A stretch of DNA of 64,000 nt from Blastocatellia bacterium (GTDB lineage: Bacteria > Acidobacteriota > Blastocatellia > UBA7656 > JADIYM01). Below, one piece after another: positions 36,337 to 43,740 of the stretch. A program made the translations under genes and the position numbers. The notes under the pieces were generated by a model. That model made no database searches. It saw only the letters and a program-made list of their open reading frames with translations, and was not told the DNA's origin. Location of the stretch: NCBI GenBank assembly GCA_016705245.1, contig JADIYM010000003.1, forward strand, positions 372,001-436,000, written 5' to 3'. How positions within the stretch are numbered: the first letter of the stretch is position 1; every line of letters begins with the position of its first letter.

Positions 36337-38133
36337 TCACCGTCCACCGCCAGCCGGCGGCCCGTTGAGGCTCCGGATATAGTTCACGAGGTCCGCGACG
36401 TCGTTCTTCGTCATGCCGTAGTCGATCCAGCTCGGCATCGCCGTGCCCTGAACGCCGTAGAGAATCGACTCGAACATCCGGCGATCCGGTATCGAGTGAA
36501 TGAAATCGCGGTTGAGCAGGTTGCGCGGCCGAGGAAGGATGTCGAGGGCGTTGGGTCCCTTTCCGTCGGCCTTCCGGCCGTGGCAGCCCGTGCAGCGCAT
36601 CGCGTAGGTGCGTGCGCCGCGCTGGATGGAATCGTCCGACATCGCGATCGGACTCTGGTCGGGAATGTCGCGCGGCTTGAGCTCGCGCCGCGGGTCCTTG
36701 ACGAAGTTCGTCTCGACGTATGCCAGCACGTCGCGGATCTGCGCCTCCGAGAACACACGCGACAGCGGCGGCATAGACGTGCCTGGGACGCCGTTCTTGA
36801 TCGAGTCGACGAACCGCTCGGCGGGCCGCGACGTGAAGAAGCTCGCCTTCGTGAAGTCGCGCGGCGCCGGGTCGAGGTAAACCGCGATCGGACCCAGTCC
36901 GTCGCCCTTCTCACCGTGACAGCGTGCGCAGTAGTTCGAGTAGATCTCGGACGCGTTCGCGTATTCGGGCGGCTTCGTCAGACTGAGCAGGTACTTCGAC
37001 AGCGCCGAGAAGTCCGAGTCCGGGAACGCGAACGACGGCATGATCGAATCCGGCACACGAGCACGCGGGTTGCGGAAGTGCTCGACGAGCCACGGCTCGT
37101 CGCGAAGCAGCCCCTGGAAAGAGAGGTCCGGAGCGACACCGCCGTCCTTCTCGCCTAGCTTGTGGCACGCAAGGCACGCCCGCTCGCCGAGCAGTCGCTC
37201 TCCCATCGCCACGGGGTCTCCCGCGGCGGTTGCCGCGCCACCCGGAGGCACCGGCGACACCGCCGTCAGGCTCTGCCGGTAGCGATCGAGAGAGGTCTCG
37301 GCAAAGTTCACGCCGCGGCGGCTCTTCAGGAAGACGACGAGCGCCTTCGTTTCATCGTCGGTCAGGTTGAACCGGGGCATGAACGAGGTCGCGAGATTCG
37401 CACGCGGATCGACCATCGATTCCCAGATGTAGTCGTTCTTGAACTTCTTTCCGACCTCGCTCAGGTCCGGTCCGAGGGTTCCGTTCGCGATGCCCTCGAT
37501 TTTGTGGCAGCCATAGCAGTTCTTTTCGACGAACAGCTGGCGGCCGCGCGTGACGAGCGGCGTCGAGGCGAACTCGGGGTCGGTGTGGCACTGCACGCAG
37601 TTGCTCTGCATGTAGTCTGCGCCGACGAGCCTGTCCTTGAAGTCGGCGCGCCAGTTGGCCTGCGTGACGTACCCGAGCATGGGTTCCGGCCAGAAGTGGT
37701 CTCCGCCGTGCGCGTCGAACGCCTCGAGGCCACGACCCTGGCCGGCGTGACACACCGTGCAGCCGAAGTCCGAGAACTTGTGACGCCGCTCCCAGTTGCC
37801 GTCGACTTTCCGGTCGCCGAGTGCCTCGCTGTATGGGTGCGACTTCAGCGGCTCGGCGTACGACTCGAACCGCGGATCGTCGATCGCGGCGTGGCACGTC
37901 GTGCATCGGTCGACACGCGCATCGCCGAAGCGCGTGATTAACAGCTGTTCGATCTTGGGTTGGCGGCCGTCGAACGAAGCGCGCTCGGCATCCGTCTTGC
38001 TCATCGAACGGGCCTGATCGAAGTACGCCGTCTGGTACCGCTCCCACTCGTGGAAGAACTGGTCGTAGAAGACCGCACCGTGCACCACGAGGATGATGAA
38101 CCCGGCGATCGCAAGCAAAAGTCTCATCTTCAT
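36337..38133 (-). CDS. Membrane-anchored heptahaem cytochrome c linking bc and cbb3 modules
   Basis: 598 aa from ATG 38133; an ATG at 38187 would overlap cytochrome b. An N-terminal anchor helix spans residues 5-25. Seven CxxCH haem sites are seen: CTTCH (77), CTVCH (125), CVQCH (179), CYGCH (206), CLACH (330), CARCH (412) and CTGCH (524). The last four sit in class I cytochrome c folds with late Met ligands (for example TSFMPRF, DSIMPSF, GTSMPPL, GTAMPSW). Sitting between cytochrome b and CcoN, with no separate c1 or CcoP gene, it probably acts as the electron wire replacing both. Confidence 0.93.
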   Translation of the reverse strand: MKMRLLLAIAGFIILVVHGAVFYDQFFHEWERYQTAYFDQARSMSKTDAERASFDGRQPKIEQLLITRFGDARVDRCTTCHAAIDDPRFESYAEPLKSHPYSEALGDRKVDGNWERRHKFSDFGCTVCHAGQGRGLEAFDAHGGDHFWPEPMLGYVTQANWRADFKDRLVGADYMQSNCVQCHTDPEFASTPLVTRGRQLFVEKNCYGCHKIEGIANGTLGPDLSEVGKKFKNDYIWESMVDPRANLATSFMPRFNLTDDETKALVVFLKSRRGVNFAETSLDRYRQSLTAVSPVPPGGAATAAGDPVAMGERLLGERACLACHKLGEKDGGVAPDLSFQGLLRDEPWLVEHFRNPRARVPDSIMPSFAFPDSDFSALSKYLLSLTKPPEYANASEIYSNYCARCHGEKGDGLGPIAVYLDPAPRDFTKASFFTSRPAERFVDSIKNGVPGTSMPPLSRVFSEAQIRDVLAYVETNFVKDPRRELKPRDIPDQSPIAMSDDSIQRGARTYAMRCTGCHGRKADGKGPNALDILPRPRNLLNRDFIHSIPDRRMFESILYGVQGTAMPSWIDYGMTKNDVADLVNYIRSLNGPPAGGGR

Positions 38134-38170
38134 AGGGTCTGCACCCTGCCTCGGAGCTGGGAGCGCATGC

Positions 38171-39484
38171 TCACCAGGGCGAGACAAACTCCCAGTTCGG
38201 GCCGCGGAAGAACGTTCCGATAATGATCAGCCCGATGTTGACGAGCGCGAACGTGAGGAAGAGGACGTTCGCGAGAAGCCGTTCGCGTGCAAACCACCGG
38301 CCGATGCCCTTCTTCGACCGGTCCAGGTACGGGACGAGGAGAAGGATGATCACCTCGACGGTGGGAATGCCCACTCCACCCCAGAAGGCCGAGTAGCTGA
38401 CCATCTCCTGGAGGCCGAGGAAGTACCACGGCGCCTTCGCGGGATTCGGCGGATGCAGGATGTTGACGGGTTCCTCGAGCGGCGCGTCGAAGAGCATCGA
38501 CACGATGAGGACGCCGACGACCGTGATCGCGAACACGAAAAGCTCGGCCATGAGCAGGTTCGGCCAGCTGAAGACCGAGTTGTCCGGCACGTTGCCGACC
38601 TTGGTGAACGGTCCGCGAACGAGCCCCTGCACGCCGTAGCGCTTCGGCCGGATGACGGACACGCTGCCCTCGGTCGCGCCGATCATGGCGAGCGCCGGCA
38701 GTGGCGCCGCGCCTTCCGGGGCGGCCGGCGGGGCGTCGGCCTCGGGAGGCCGCGAGAGGCCGCCGTCCTTCCGAATCCGCCAGAAGTGGAAGGCGACGAG
38801 GAAGGTCATGACGACGGGTAGCACCGCGACATGCAGCACGTAGAACCGGAGCAGCGCTTCCTGGCCGACGAGCGTGTCGCCGAGCAGGAGGAACTTCACG
38901 TCGTTGCCGATGAACGGCGCGTAACCGGCAATCGAGGCACCGACGGTGATCGCCCAGAACGCGAGTTGATCCCAGGGAAGCAGGTAACCGGTGAAGCTCG
39001 AGAAAAGCGTCAGCAGGAAGAGGACGACGCCGAGCACCCAGTTGAACTCGCGCGGCGGCTTGTACGAGCCCGTGAAGAAGACCCGGCACATGTGCAGGAA
39101 CACGACGGCGACCATGCCGTGCGCCGACCAGCGGTGCATGTTCCTGAGGAACGTGCCGAACGCGACGGCGCCGCGCAGGTCGAGCATCCGGTCGTACGCC
39201 TGCGAAGTGGCCGGCACGTAGTAGAACATCAGCAGGATGCCGGTAACCGTGAGAATGATGAAGAGGTAGAGGCTGATCAGGCCGAGGCCCATCGTGTACG
39301 AGGCCTTCAGCGTGTGTCGATTGACCTTGACCGGGTGCAGATGCAGGAAGAAGTTCGTGAAGCTCGTCTGTGCGCGGCCCAGGTCGGACGACGGCAGTGG
39401 ATGCCGGAACAGCGAATGCCAGATGTTCGACGGCATCATCCGGATCGAGCCCCAGAGCGACGGCGTTTCGTTCGTGCCGTTCAT
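38171..39484 (-). CDS. Cytochrome b of a bc1/b6-type quinol oxidising complex
   Basis: 437 aa from ATG 39484, which overlaps the Rieske stop (ATGA). Haem ligand pairs are H-x13-H in NMHRWSAHGMVAVVFLHM and H-x14-H in LHVAVLPVVMTFLVAFHF; the second spacing is the b6-like one. The Qo motif reads APWYFLGLQEM in place of PEWY. A disordered Pro/Ala loop (PPEADAPPAAPEGAAPLP) separates the b6-like half from the subunit IV-like half, which are fused in one chain. It oxidises quinol and passes electrons to the Rieske protein. Confidence 0.93.
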   Translation of the reverse strand: MNGTNETPSLWGSIRMMPSNIWHSLFRHPLPSSDLGRAQTSFTNFFLHLHPVKVNRHTLKASYTMGLGLISLYLFIILTVTGILLMFYYVPATSQAYDRMLDLRGAVAFGTFLRNMHRWSAHGMVAVVFLHMCRVFFTGSYKPPREFNWVLGVVLFLLTLFSSFTGYLLPWDQLAFWAITVGASIAGYAPFIGNDVKFLLLGDTLVGQEALLRFYVLHVAVLPVVMTFLVAFHFWRIRKDGGLSRPPEADAPPAAPEGAAPLPALAMIGATEGSVSVIRPKRYGVQGLVRGPFTKVGNVPDNSVFSWPNLLMAELFVFAITVVGVLIVSMLFDAPLEEPVNILHPPNPAKAPWYFLGLQEMVSYSAFWGGVGIPTVEVIILLLVPYLDRSKKGIGRWFARERLLANVLFLTFALVNIGLIIIGTFFRGPNWEFVSPW

Positions 39485-39975
39485 AGCGGCAACCACGTCC
39501 CGGACGGGACTTCCGTACCCTTGTCGACCTCGAGCTCACCGTTCGGCGCGACGCTTACCTGATACCAGGGAAGCGGCTTCGGCGCCGGTCCGCCCGTGAC
39601 GTTGCCATGGTGATCGAACCGGGAACCGTGTCACGGGCAGGCGAACCCGGTCTCGGAGAGCCCGACAATGCAGCCGAGGTGCGTGCACGTGGTCGAGATA
39701 GCCGCGACTCGGTTCTCCTCGCGAACGAGACACATTCGCTCGGGTCCGAGCGCCAGTCGCGTACCCGGCGGAAAGTCGTCGGGCTTGCCGACACTCAGGC
39801 GACTCGGCTCGCTGTAGGTCACGCGCGGCTTGATGAACACCAGGTTCGAGATCACGCTGATGACGGCGGATCCTGCGAATCCGATGCCGGTCAACCACGC
39901 GAGCATCCGGCGTCGCGTCACCTGCTGGCCGTTCGCGTCTTCAGGCCCGGTCTGCGTTTTCGTCATCCCGCTCAT
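39481..39975 (-). CDS. Rieske [2Fe-2S] protein with in-frame UGA at the CPCH box (candidate selenoprotein)
   Basis: 164 codons from ATG 39975 (GAGGAG 7 nt upstream) to TGA 39481-39483, which overlaps the cytochrome b ATG. A Tat-type signal TRRRMLAWLTGIGFAG is followed by box I CTHLGC. Box II reads CP-UGA-HGSRFD, the UGA codon (115) being at 39631-39633. Family members have CPCHGS here. Ligands are box I Cys and His and box II first Cys and His, and the second Cys forms a structural disulfide with the last Cys of box I. After the UGA the frame continues HGSRFDHHGNVTGG ... PLPWYQVSV as in intact Rieske proteins. Readings are selenocysteine, other recoding, a nonsense mutation or a base error. 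If UGA terminates, only box I and half of box II are made. Confidence 0.88.
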
Positions 39976-40150
39976 TCCGATTCTCCTCCGCGGCTTCATT
40001 GATCAGGGGTTCGAGATCCGACCAGAACACCTGGTATTTCACGTCTTCGAGATCGCGGAAGTACTCGCGCTTCACGGCGAAGACAAAGAACAGGGCGGCG
40101 CCTCCTCCCATCAACAGGCTCGCGATGACGGCGATCCACGTGATGTCCAT
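39941..40150 (-). CDS. CcoS-like small membrane protein
   Basis: 69 aa. An N-terminal helix (WIAVIASLLMGGGAALFFVF) is followed by AVKREYFRDLEDVKYQVFWSD. CcoS proteins show helix - AVK.GQFDDLE.....ILFDD, and this fits well apart from a longer acidic tail. CcoS helps insert cofactors into cbb3 oxidase. It starts 9 bp after the Rrf2 gene and overlaps the Rieske start by about 35 bp. Confidence 0.78.
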   Translation of the reverse strand: MDITWIAVIASLLMGGGAALFFVFAVKREYFRDLEDVKYQVFWSDLEPLINEAAEENRNERDDENADRA

Positions 40151-40159
40151 ACCTGTCCG

Positions 40160-40588
40160 TCACCGCGGCTCGACGCCGGCGGGACTTCCTCCTCGAGCGA
40201 TATCGGCGATCGTCGTGTTCTTCAGGGTGCTGAAGAACTCCTGCCGCTGGCGCTGCCACATCGGGCAGAAGACGCACGGCGAATCGGTCGAGCACGCCGC
40301 GTAAGTCAGCACGCACCGGTCCCAGTAGGGGTCCGAATCGAGAATCGTGAACACGTCCCAGAGCGTGATCTCGTCGGCGGGCTTTGCGAGCGCGTAGCCG
40401 CCGTGAATGCCCTTTAGCGATGTGACCAGCCGATGCCGCCGAAGCTCGCCGAGGATCTTACGCAGGAAGACGGGCGGCACTTTCTCGCCTTCAGCCAGTT
40501 CCTGCAGTCCGCACAGTCGGGATTTCGGCTGACGCGCCAGAAAGGCGAGCGACCGGATCCCGTATCCTGTGGTTTTCGATAGAAGCAT
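40160..40588 (-). CDS. Rrf2-family Fe-S transcriptional regulator
   Basis: 142 aa from ATG 40588 (LLSKTTGYGIRSLAFLA is the standard Rrf2 start; a GTG 12 bp upstream is possible). The winged helix includes VPPVFLRKILGELRRHRLV and KGIHGGYALA. The sensor loop holds Cys residues in RCVLTYAACSTDSPCVFCP, probably ligating an Fe-S cluster as in IscR/NsrR/RsrR. It is the first gene of the operon, so it is the likely redox or NO/O2 responsive regulator of the bc-cbb3 genes. Confidence 0.9.
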   Translation of the reverse strand: MLLSKTTGYGIRSLAFLARQPKSRLCGLQELAEGEKVPPVFLRKILGELRRHRLVTSLKGIHGGYALAKPADEITLWDVFTILDSDPYWDRCVLTYAACSTDSPCVFCPMWQRQRQEFFSTLKNTTIADIARGGSPAGVEPR

Positions 40589-40694
40589 CCCCGGATTCAC
40601 AACCGTACCTATTTCTCCGGTAGGATTGCTTTTCCGTCGCCGCGTGAAAATAATCAGTTTGAATCATTTCCATGATGTCGCCAGCAGGAGTCCC

Positions 40695-41384
40695 GTGAAG
40701 CTCAGAGAAGTGAAACGACTCGTCGATTCGACGTCCGATCCCGCGCTCGCTGTCGACGGCCTCGGCAGCATCGCGGCGTGGAACAAGGCGGCGACGGCCT
40801 TCTTCGGGATCGAGCCGGATGGAGCGATCGGCCGGCCTTGCGACGAGATCATGCAGGGCACCGACGAGTGCGGGACGGTCTGTTCGCAGGATTGCACCGT
40901 GCAACGCGTTGCGCGCGACGGCGAGCCGGTCAAGAGCTTCGACATCCAGGTGGCGGGCCGCGAAGGCCGCCGCTGGTGCAATGTCTCGGTGCTTGTGGCG
41001 CAGGACGGAGCGGCTTCACTTCCCTACACTATTCACGTGATCCGGCCGATCGACGTGCAGAAGCGGCTCGAGTTCGCGGTGCGCGACTTCGTCGTTCGCG
41101 AGACGAACCTGCCGGGAGATCAGGTCGTGCAGTTGCTCGCGTCGAAACGATCTGCGACGAGCGACGTCGACCTCACGGCGCGAGAGCTGGAGATCCTCAG
41201 GCTCTCGGCGGCGAGCGCGGCGAGCTCGGCTATCGCAGCGCAACTCGGCATCAGCCGCACGACGGTCAACAACCACATGCAGCACATCCTGAGGAAGCTC
41301 GACGCGCACACGCGGCTCGAGGCGATCCGCAAGGCGGAGCGCGCCCGGGTTGCTCTGAGACTTTGCGCCTTCCTGCGCCTCTGA
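40695..41384 (+). CDS. PAS-LuxR type transcriptional regulator with Cys cluster
   Basis: About 229 aa from GTG 40695 (AGGAG 4 nt upstream); the frame stays open upstream. A PAS domain (STSDPALAVDGLGSIAAWN ... FFGIEPDGAIG) carries an inserted DECGTVCSQDCTVQ motif whose three Cys could bind metal or sense redox. The C-terminal LuxR HTH reads LTARELEILRL ... AAQLGISRTTVNNHMQHIL. It is divergent from the Rrf2 operon, so it may co-regulate respiration. Its last codons lie within a dispersed repeat (CTTTGCG type). Confidence 0.86.
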   Translation: MKLREVKRLVDSTSDPALAVDGLGSIAAWNKAATAFFGIEPDGAIGRPCDEIMQGTDECGTVCSQDCTVQRVARDGEPVKSFDIQVAGREGRRWCNVSVLVAQDGAASLPYTIHVIRPIDVQKRLEFAVRDFVVRETNLPGDQVVQLLASKRSATSDVDLTARELEILRLSAASAASSAIAAQLGISRTTVNNHMQHILRKLDAHTRLEAIRKAERARVALRLCAFLRL

Positions 41385-41431
41385 GTCCCGTTCGCGAAGC
41401 CTTTCCAGGTGGCGAACGCAGAGTCTCAGAG
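41353..41431. repeat. Imperfect hairpin overlapping the end of the PAS-LuxR gene
   Basis: CTCTGAGACTTTGCG at 41353-41367 pairs with CGCAGAGTCTCAGAG at 41417-41431 with one mismatch. The right part continues into ACACGGAGGCCCAGAGAG, the style of the other CTTTGCG/CTCTG hairpins. The left arm encodes the last residues of the upstream gene. Confidence 0.6.
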
Positions 41432-41472
41432 ACACGGAGGCCCAGAGAGATCAGGAACGCGACGTCCCCTCC

Positions 41473-42543
41473 CTACCGGACGCGCCTCCCCCGCACCTTG
41501 AACGTCCGCGCATCGATGCCGTGCGCCGAGAGCTTAGAGTTCAGCGTGCTGATCTTCAGCCCCAGCAACTCAGCCGCCCGCGTCTGTACGCCACCGCACC
41601 GTTCGAGAGCCGCCGAGATCAGCGATCGCTCATAACGCTGCACCTCCGCGTGCAGGTCGAGGCCGCCGTCGAGCATCGCGTCGGCCTGGCCGCCCAACCA
41701 CGTGCTCTGGCCGCGCAGGTGGACCGGAAGGTGAGCGGCCTCGAGCACAGGCGGGCCGGACCGCCGCACCATGTGCTCGATCGTCCGTCGCAGTTCGGCG
41801 ACGTTTCCCGGCCAGTCGTAGCTCCGCAGTGCCGTCACCACGGCCGGAGCGAGCGTTCTGGGCTCCTTGTCGAGGCGCAAGCAGAGATCAGACGCGAAGT
41901 GCTCGGCGAGCAGCTCTATGTCTTCGGGACGCTCGCGCAATGGCGGAACGCGAAGCAGGGCCGAAACGGCCTGCGACCGCTGCGACGGGTATTCGACAAT
42001 CCTCGGAATCGAGCCTTCGATTCCGAGGATGACCCTTGCACCGATTGCGCTCCGATACTCGTGCGATGGTCGAGACGAGGCGTCGAACAGGAGAACTCGA
42101 TCGAGCACGTCGTGAGCGATCGTATTTGAGCCCGAGACATAGACCGTTCCGCCAGCAGCCCGTGAGGCAAGCTGTTCGATCTCGGCGCGCGCCGTGATGG
42201 GTAGAACCGTCGCCGTGTCGTCGAGCAGAAGTGCCACGAGCGCAGAATCCGACAGGTCGTCGGGCGCTACTTCGACGAACGGGCGCGATGGCCACGGGCC
42301 GGCATCGTGCAGCAGTCGCGCGATGAATCGCTTTCCGGTGCCGGGCTCGCCGTGAATGACGACGGGACCGACCGAACTGGCTCGCGCGGCGATGAGCGCC
42401 GGAGCCGCTCCTGCCCACCGGCTTGCGCCGACGAGTCGTTGCCGGACGAGACTGACCGCGACGTCCATTGGGCGTCGCCGTGTGGCGGAGAAGGCGGCCG
42501 CTCGGGCCACCGCTTCGAGACGTCGTACACCTTGCTCGTACAT
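41473..42543 (-). CDS. NtrC-like AAA+ / Fis-HTH protein lacking GAFTGA and Walker B
   Basis: About 356 aa from ATG 42543 (a GTG 33 bp upstream is possible). Walker A is intact (IHGEPGTGKRFIARLLHD). In sigma-54 activators the next segment carries ELFGHERGAFTGA and GGTLFLDEI; here it reads DDLSDSALVALLLDDTATVL and GGTVYVSGSNTI, so the sigma-54 loop and the Asp-Glu of Walker B are absent. Later parts return to family: VPPLRERPEDIELLAEHF and SYDWPGNVAELRRTIEHM. The C-terminal Fis-type HTH (GVQTRAAELLGLKISTLNSK) is intact. It is probably a DNA-binding regulator without sigma-54 activation. An intact paralogue lies at 47.5 kb. Confidence 0.85.
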   Translation of the reverse strand: MYEQGVRRLEAVARAAAFSATRRRPMDVAVSLVRQRLVGASRWAGAAPALIAARASSVGPVVIHGEPGTGKRFIARLLHDAGPWPSRPFVEVAPDDLSDSALVALLLDDTATVLPITARAEIEQLASRAAGGTVYVSGSNTIAHDVLDRVLLFDASSRPSHEYRSAIGARVILGIEGSIPRIVEYPSQRSQAVSALLRVPPLRERPEDIELLAEHFASDLCLRLDKEPRTLAPAVVTALRSYDWPGNVAELRRTIEHMVRRSGPPVLEAAHLPVHLRGQSTWLGGQADAMLDGGLDLHAEVQRYERSLISAALERCGGVQTRAAELLGLKISTLNSKLSAHGIDARTFKVRGRRVR

Positions 42544-42684
42544 GCTTGTTCGTTCCCTCTTCCCGGTTCCAGCCACCTATAACGACGAAGGAACGGAAAA
42601 CTTTGTAACAAGGTCGTAAACTCGCCCCGAAACCCTGTAAAGTTTCGGACCCATCGGAACCGGGCCGGAAGCTATACTCCCGGA

Positions 42685-43482
42685 ATGGCCGATAGCGACG
42701 AAGGCGCCCTGGAGCGCGCCGAAGGTCTCTTCAAGAAGGTTCTGGAGCGCATCGGCTCGAGCGTCGACGAGAAGCTCGCCGGCGGTGGCCGTCTGAAGTC
42801 GAACGTAGTCGGCCGTCTCGCGGCTGCCGTCGAGGACGAGATCGAAGCCCACCTCAAGGCCGATGCGCGCGGAGTACGCCGGCTTGCACCGGACCGCATC
42901 GCGGTGATGCTGACTTACGAACAGAACGCCGAGCTCGCCGACAGTGACCGCAAGGCGCTCGCCGCCGAGCTTGCTGCGACGGCTTATGAGTACATCGAGA
43001 ACCGGCGCTACGCCACGAACGCCCGCGTGTACGTCGAGGTCGGGACCGACATTTTCGCAAAGCACCCGAGAATCGAGACGACGTTCTCGCCGGCCCCGGG
43101 CGAAACGGCCGACGGAACCGCCCGGAACCTGCGCCCGGCCTCGGCAGGTGCCGTCAAGCGGCCCGGCTCGTCGGAGAGCTCGTGGCGTCTCGTGGGTCCC
43201 GGAGGAAAGCCGGTCGTCAAGGTCACGATCGCGCCCGGCGGTGAACCCGTCACGATCGGACGCGCTTCAGGCAATCGATTGCACGTCGATCACGACAGCG
43301 TTTCGAAGTTCCACGCGACGATCTCGATGTCCGTTGACGGCCGCCTTCGGGTCTCGGATCTCGGTTCCACGAACGGAACGTTCGTCAACGGCGAGAAAAC
43401 CCCGATCTCGGGTTCACGCATCATCGTACCCGACGATACGGTCGCGTTCGGCGATGTGCCGTTCAGGATCGAGAAGCTGTGA
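42685..43482 (+). CDS. FhaA-like protein: DUF3662 domain plus C-terminal FHA domain
   Basis: 265 aa. The N-terminal DUF3662 domain (residues 5-120, including DRIAVMLTYEQNAELADSD and LAATAYEYIENRRYATNARVYVEV) is followed by a linker and an FHA domain with TIGRASGNRLHVDHDSVSKFHATI and DLGSTNGTFVNGE. FHA binds phosphothreonine. In actinobacteria FhaA sits with pbpA, rodA and Ser/Thr kinase/phosphatase genes that control peptidoglycan synthesis; here pbp and rodA follow directly, which supports the same role. Confidence 0.9.
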   Translation: MADSDEGALERAEGLFKKVLERIGSSVDEKLAGGGRLKSNVVGRLAAAVEDEIEAHLKADARGVRRLAPDRIAVMLTYEQNAELADSDRKALAAELAATAYEYIENRRYATNARVYVEVGTDIFAKHPRIETTFSPAPGETADGTARNLRPASAGAVKRPGSSESSWRLVGPGGKPVVKVTIAPGGEPVTIGRASGNRLHVDHDSVSKFHATISMSVDGRLRVSDLGSTNGTFVNGEKTPISGSRIIVPDDTVAFGDVPFRIEKL

Positions 43483-43501
43483 GGGTGTTCAGGTTGGACC
43501 G

Positions 43502-43666
43502 ACCCGTGCGCTACGGCGCACGGTACTGATGCTCGGAGGGCCGAACCCGGGGCGCGATCTAGGGGCGCCATTTCGGGGCGCGCGATATCGATGCTTACTA
43601 AGATGGATACGGTGTTGTCAGATTGACGGCCTCACGCATCAGTACCGTGCGCGGTAGCGCGCGGGT
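43502..43666. repeat. Inverted pair of REP-like family 1 elements
   Basis: A 31-base element at 43502-43532 (including GCGCTACGGCGCACGGTACT) is repeated in reverse complement at 43636-43666 with three mismatches, bracketing about 100 bp. Each element contains its own GC palindrome followed by GGTACTGATGC. Related copies are at 3.45-3.6 kb and 52.02 kb. The pair lies between the FhaA-like and PBP genes. Confidence 0.75.
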
Positions 43667-43740
43667 GGTCCGTGGATTTACATGTCCCAGTTGTTCGAAC
43701 GGCGCCTGACGACCAGGCGCCGAACGGGGGAACCGAACCG

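Noticed and set aside
39481..39630. Treating the Rieske gene as a simple 3' truncated pseudogene
   Set aside because: The post-UGA frame is fully conserved in style (HGS.FD, PLPWY) and its stop overlaps the next start. Decay would not preserve this, though a very recent mutation or base error cannot be excluded.
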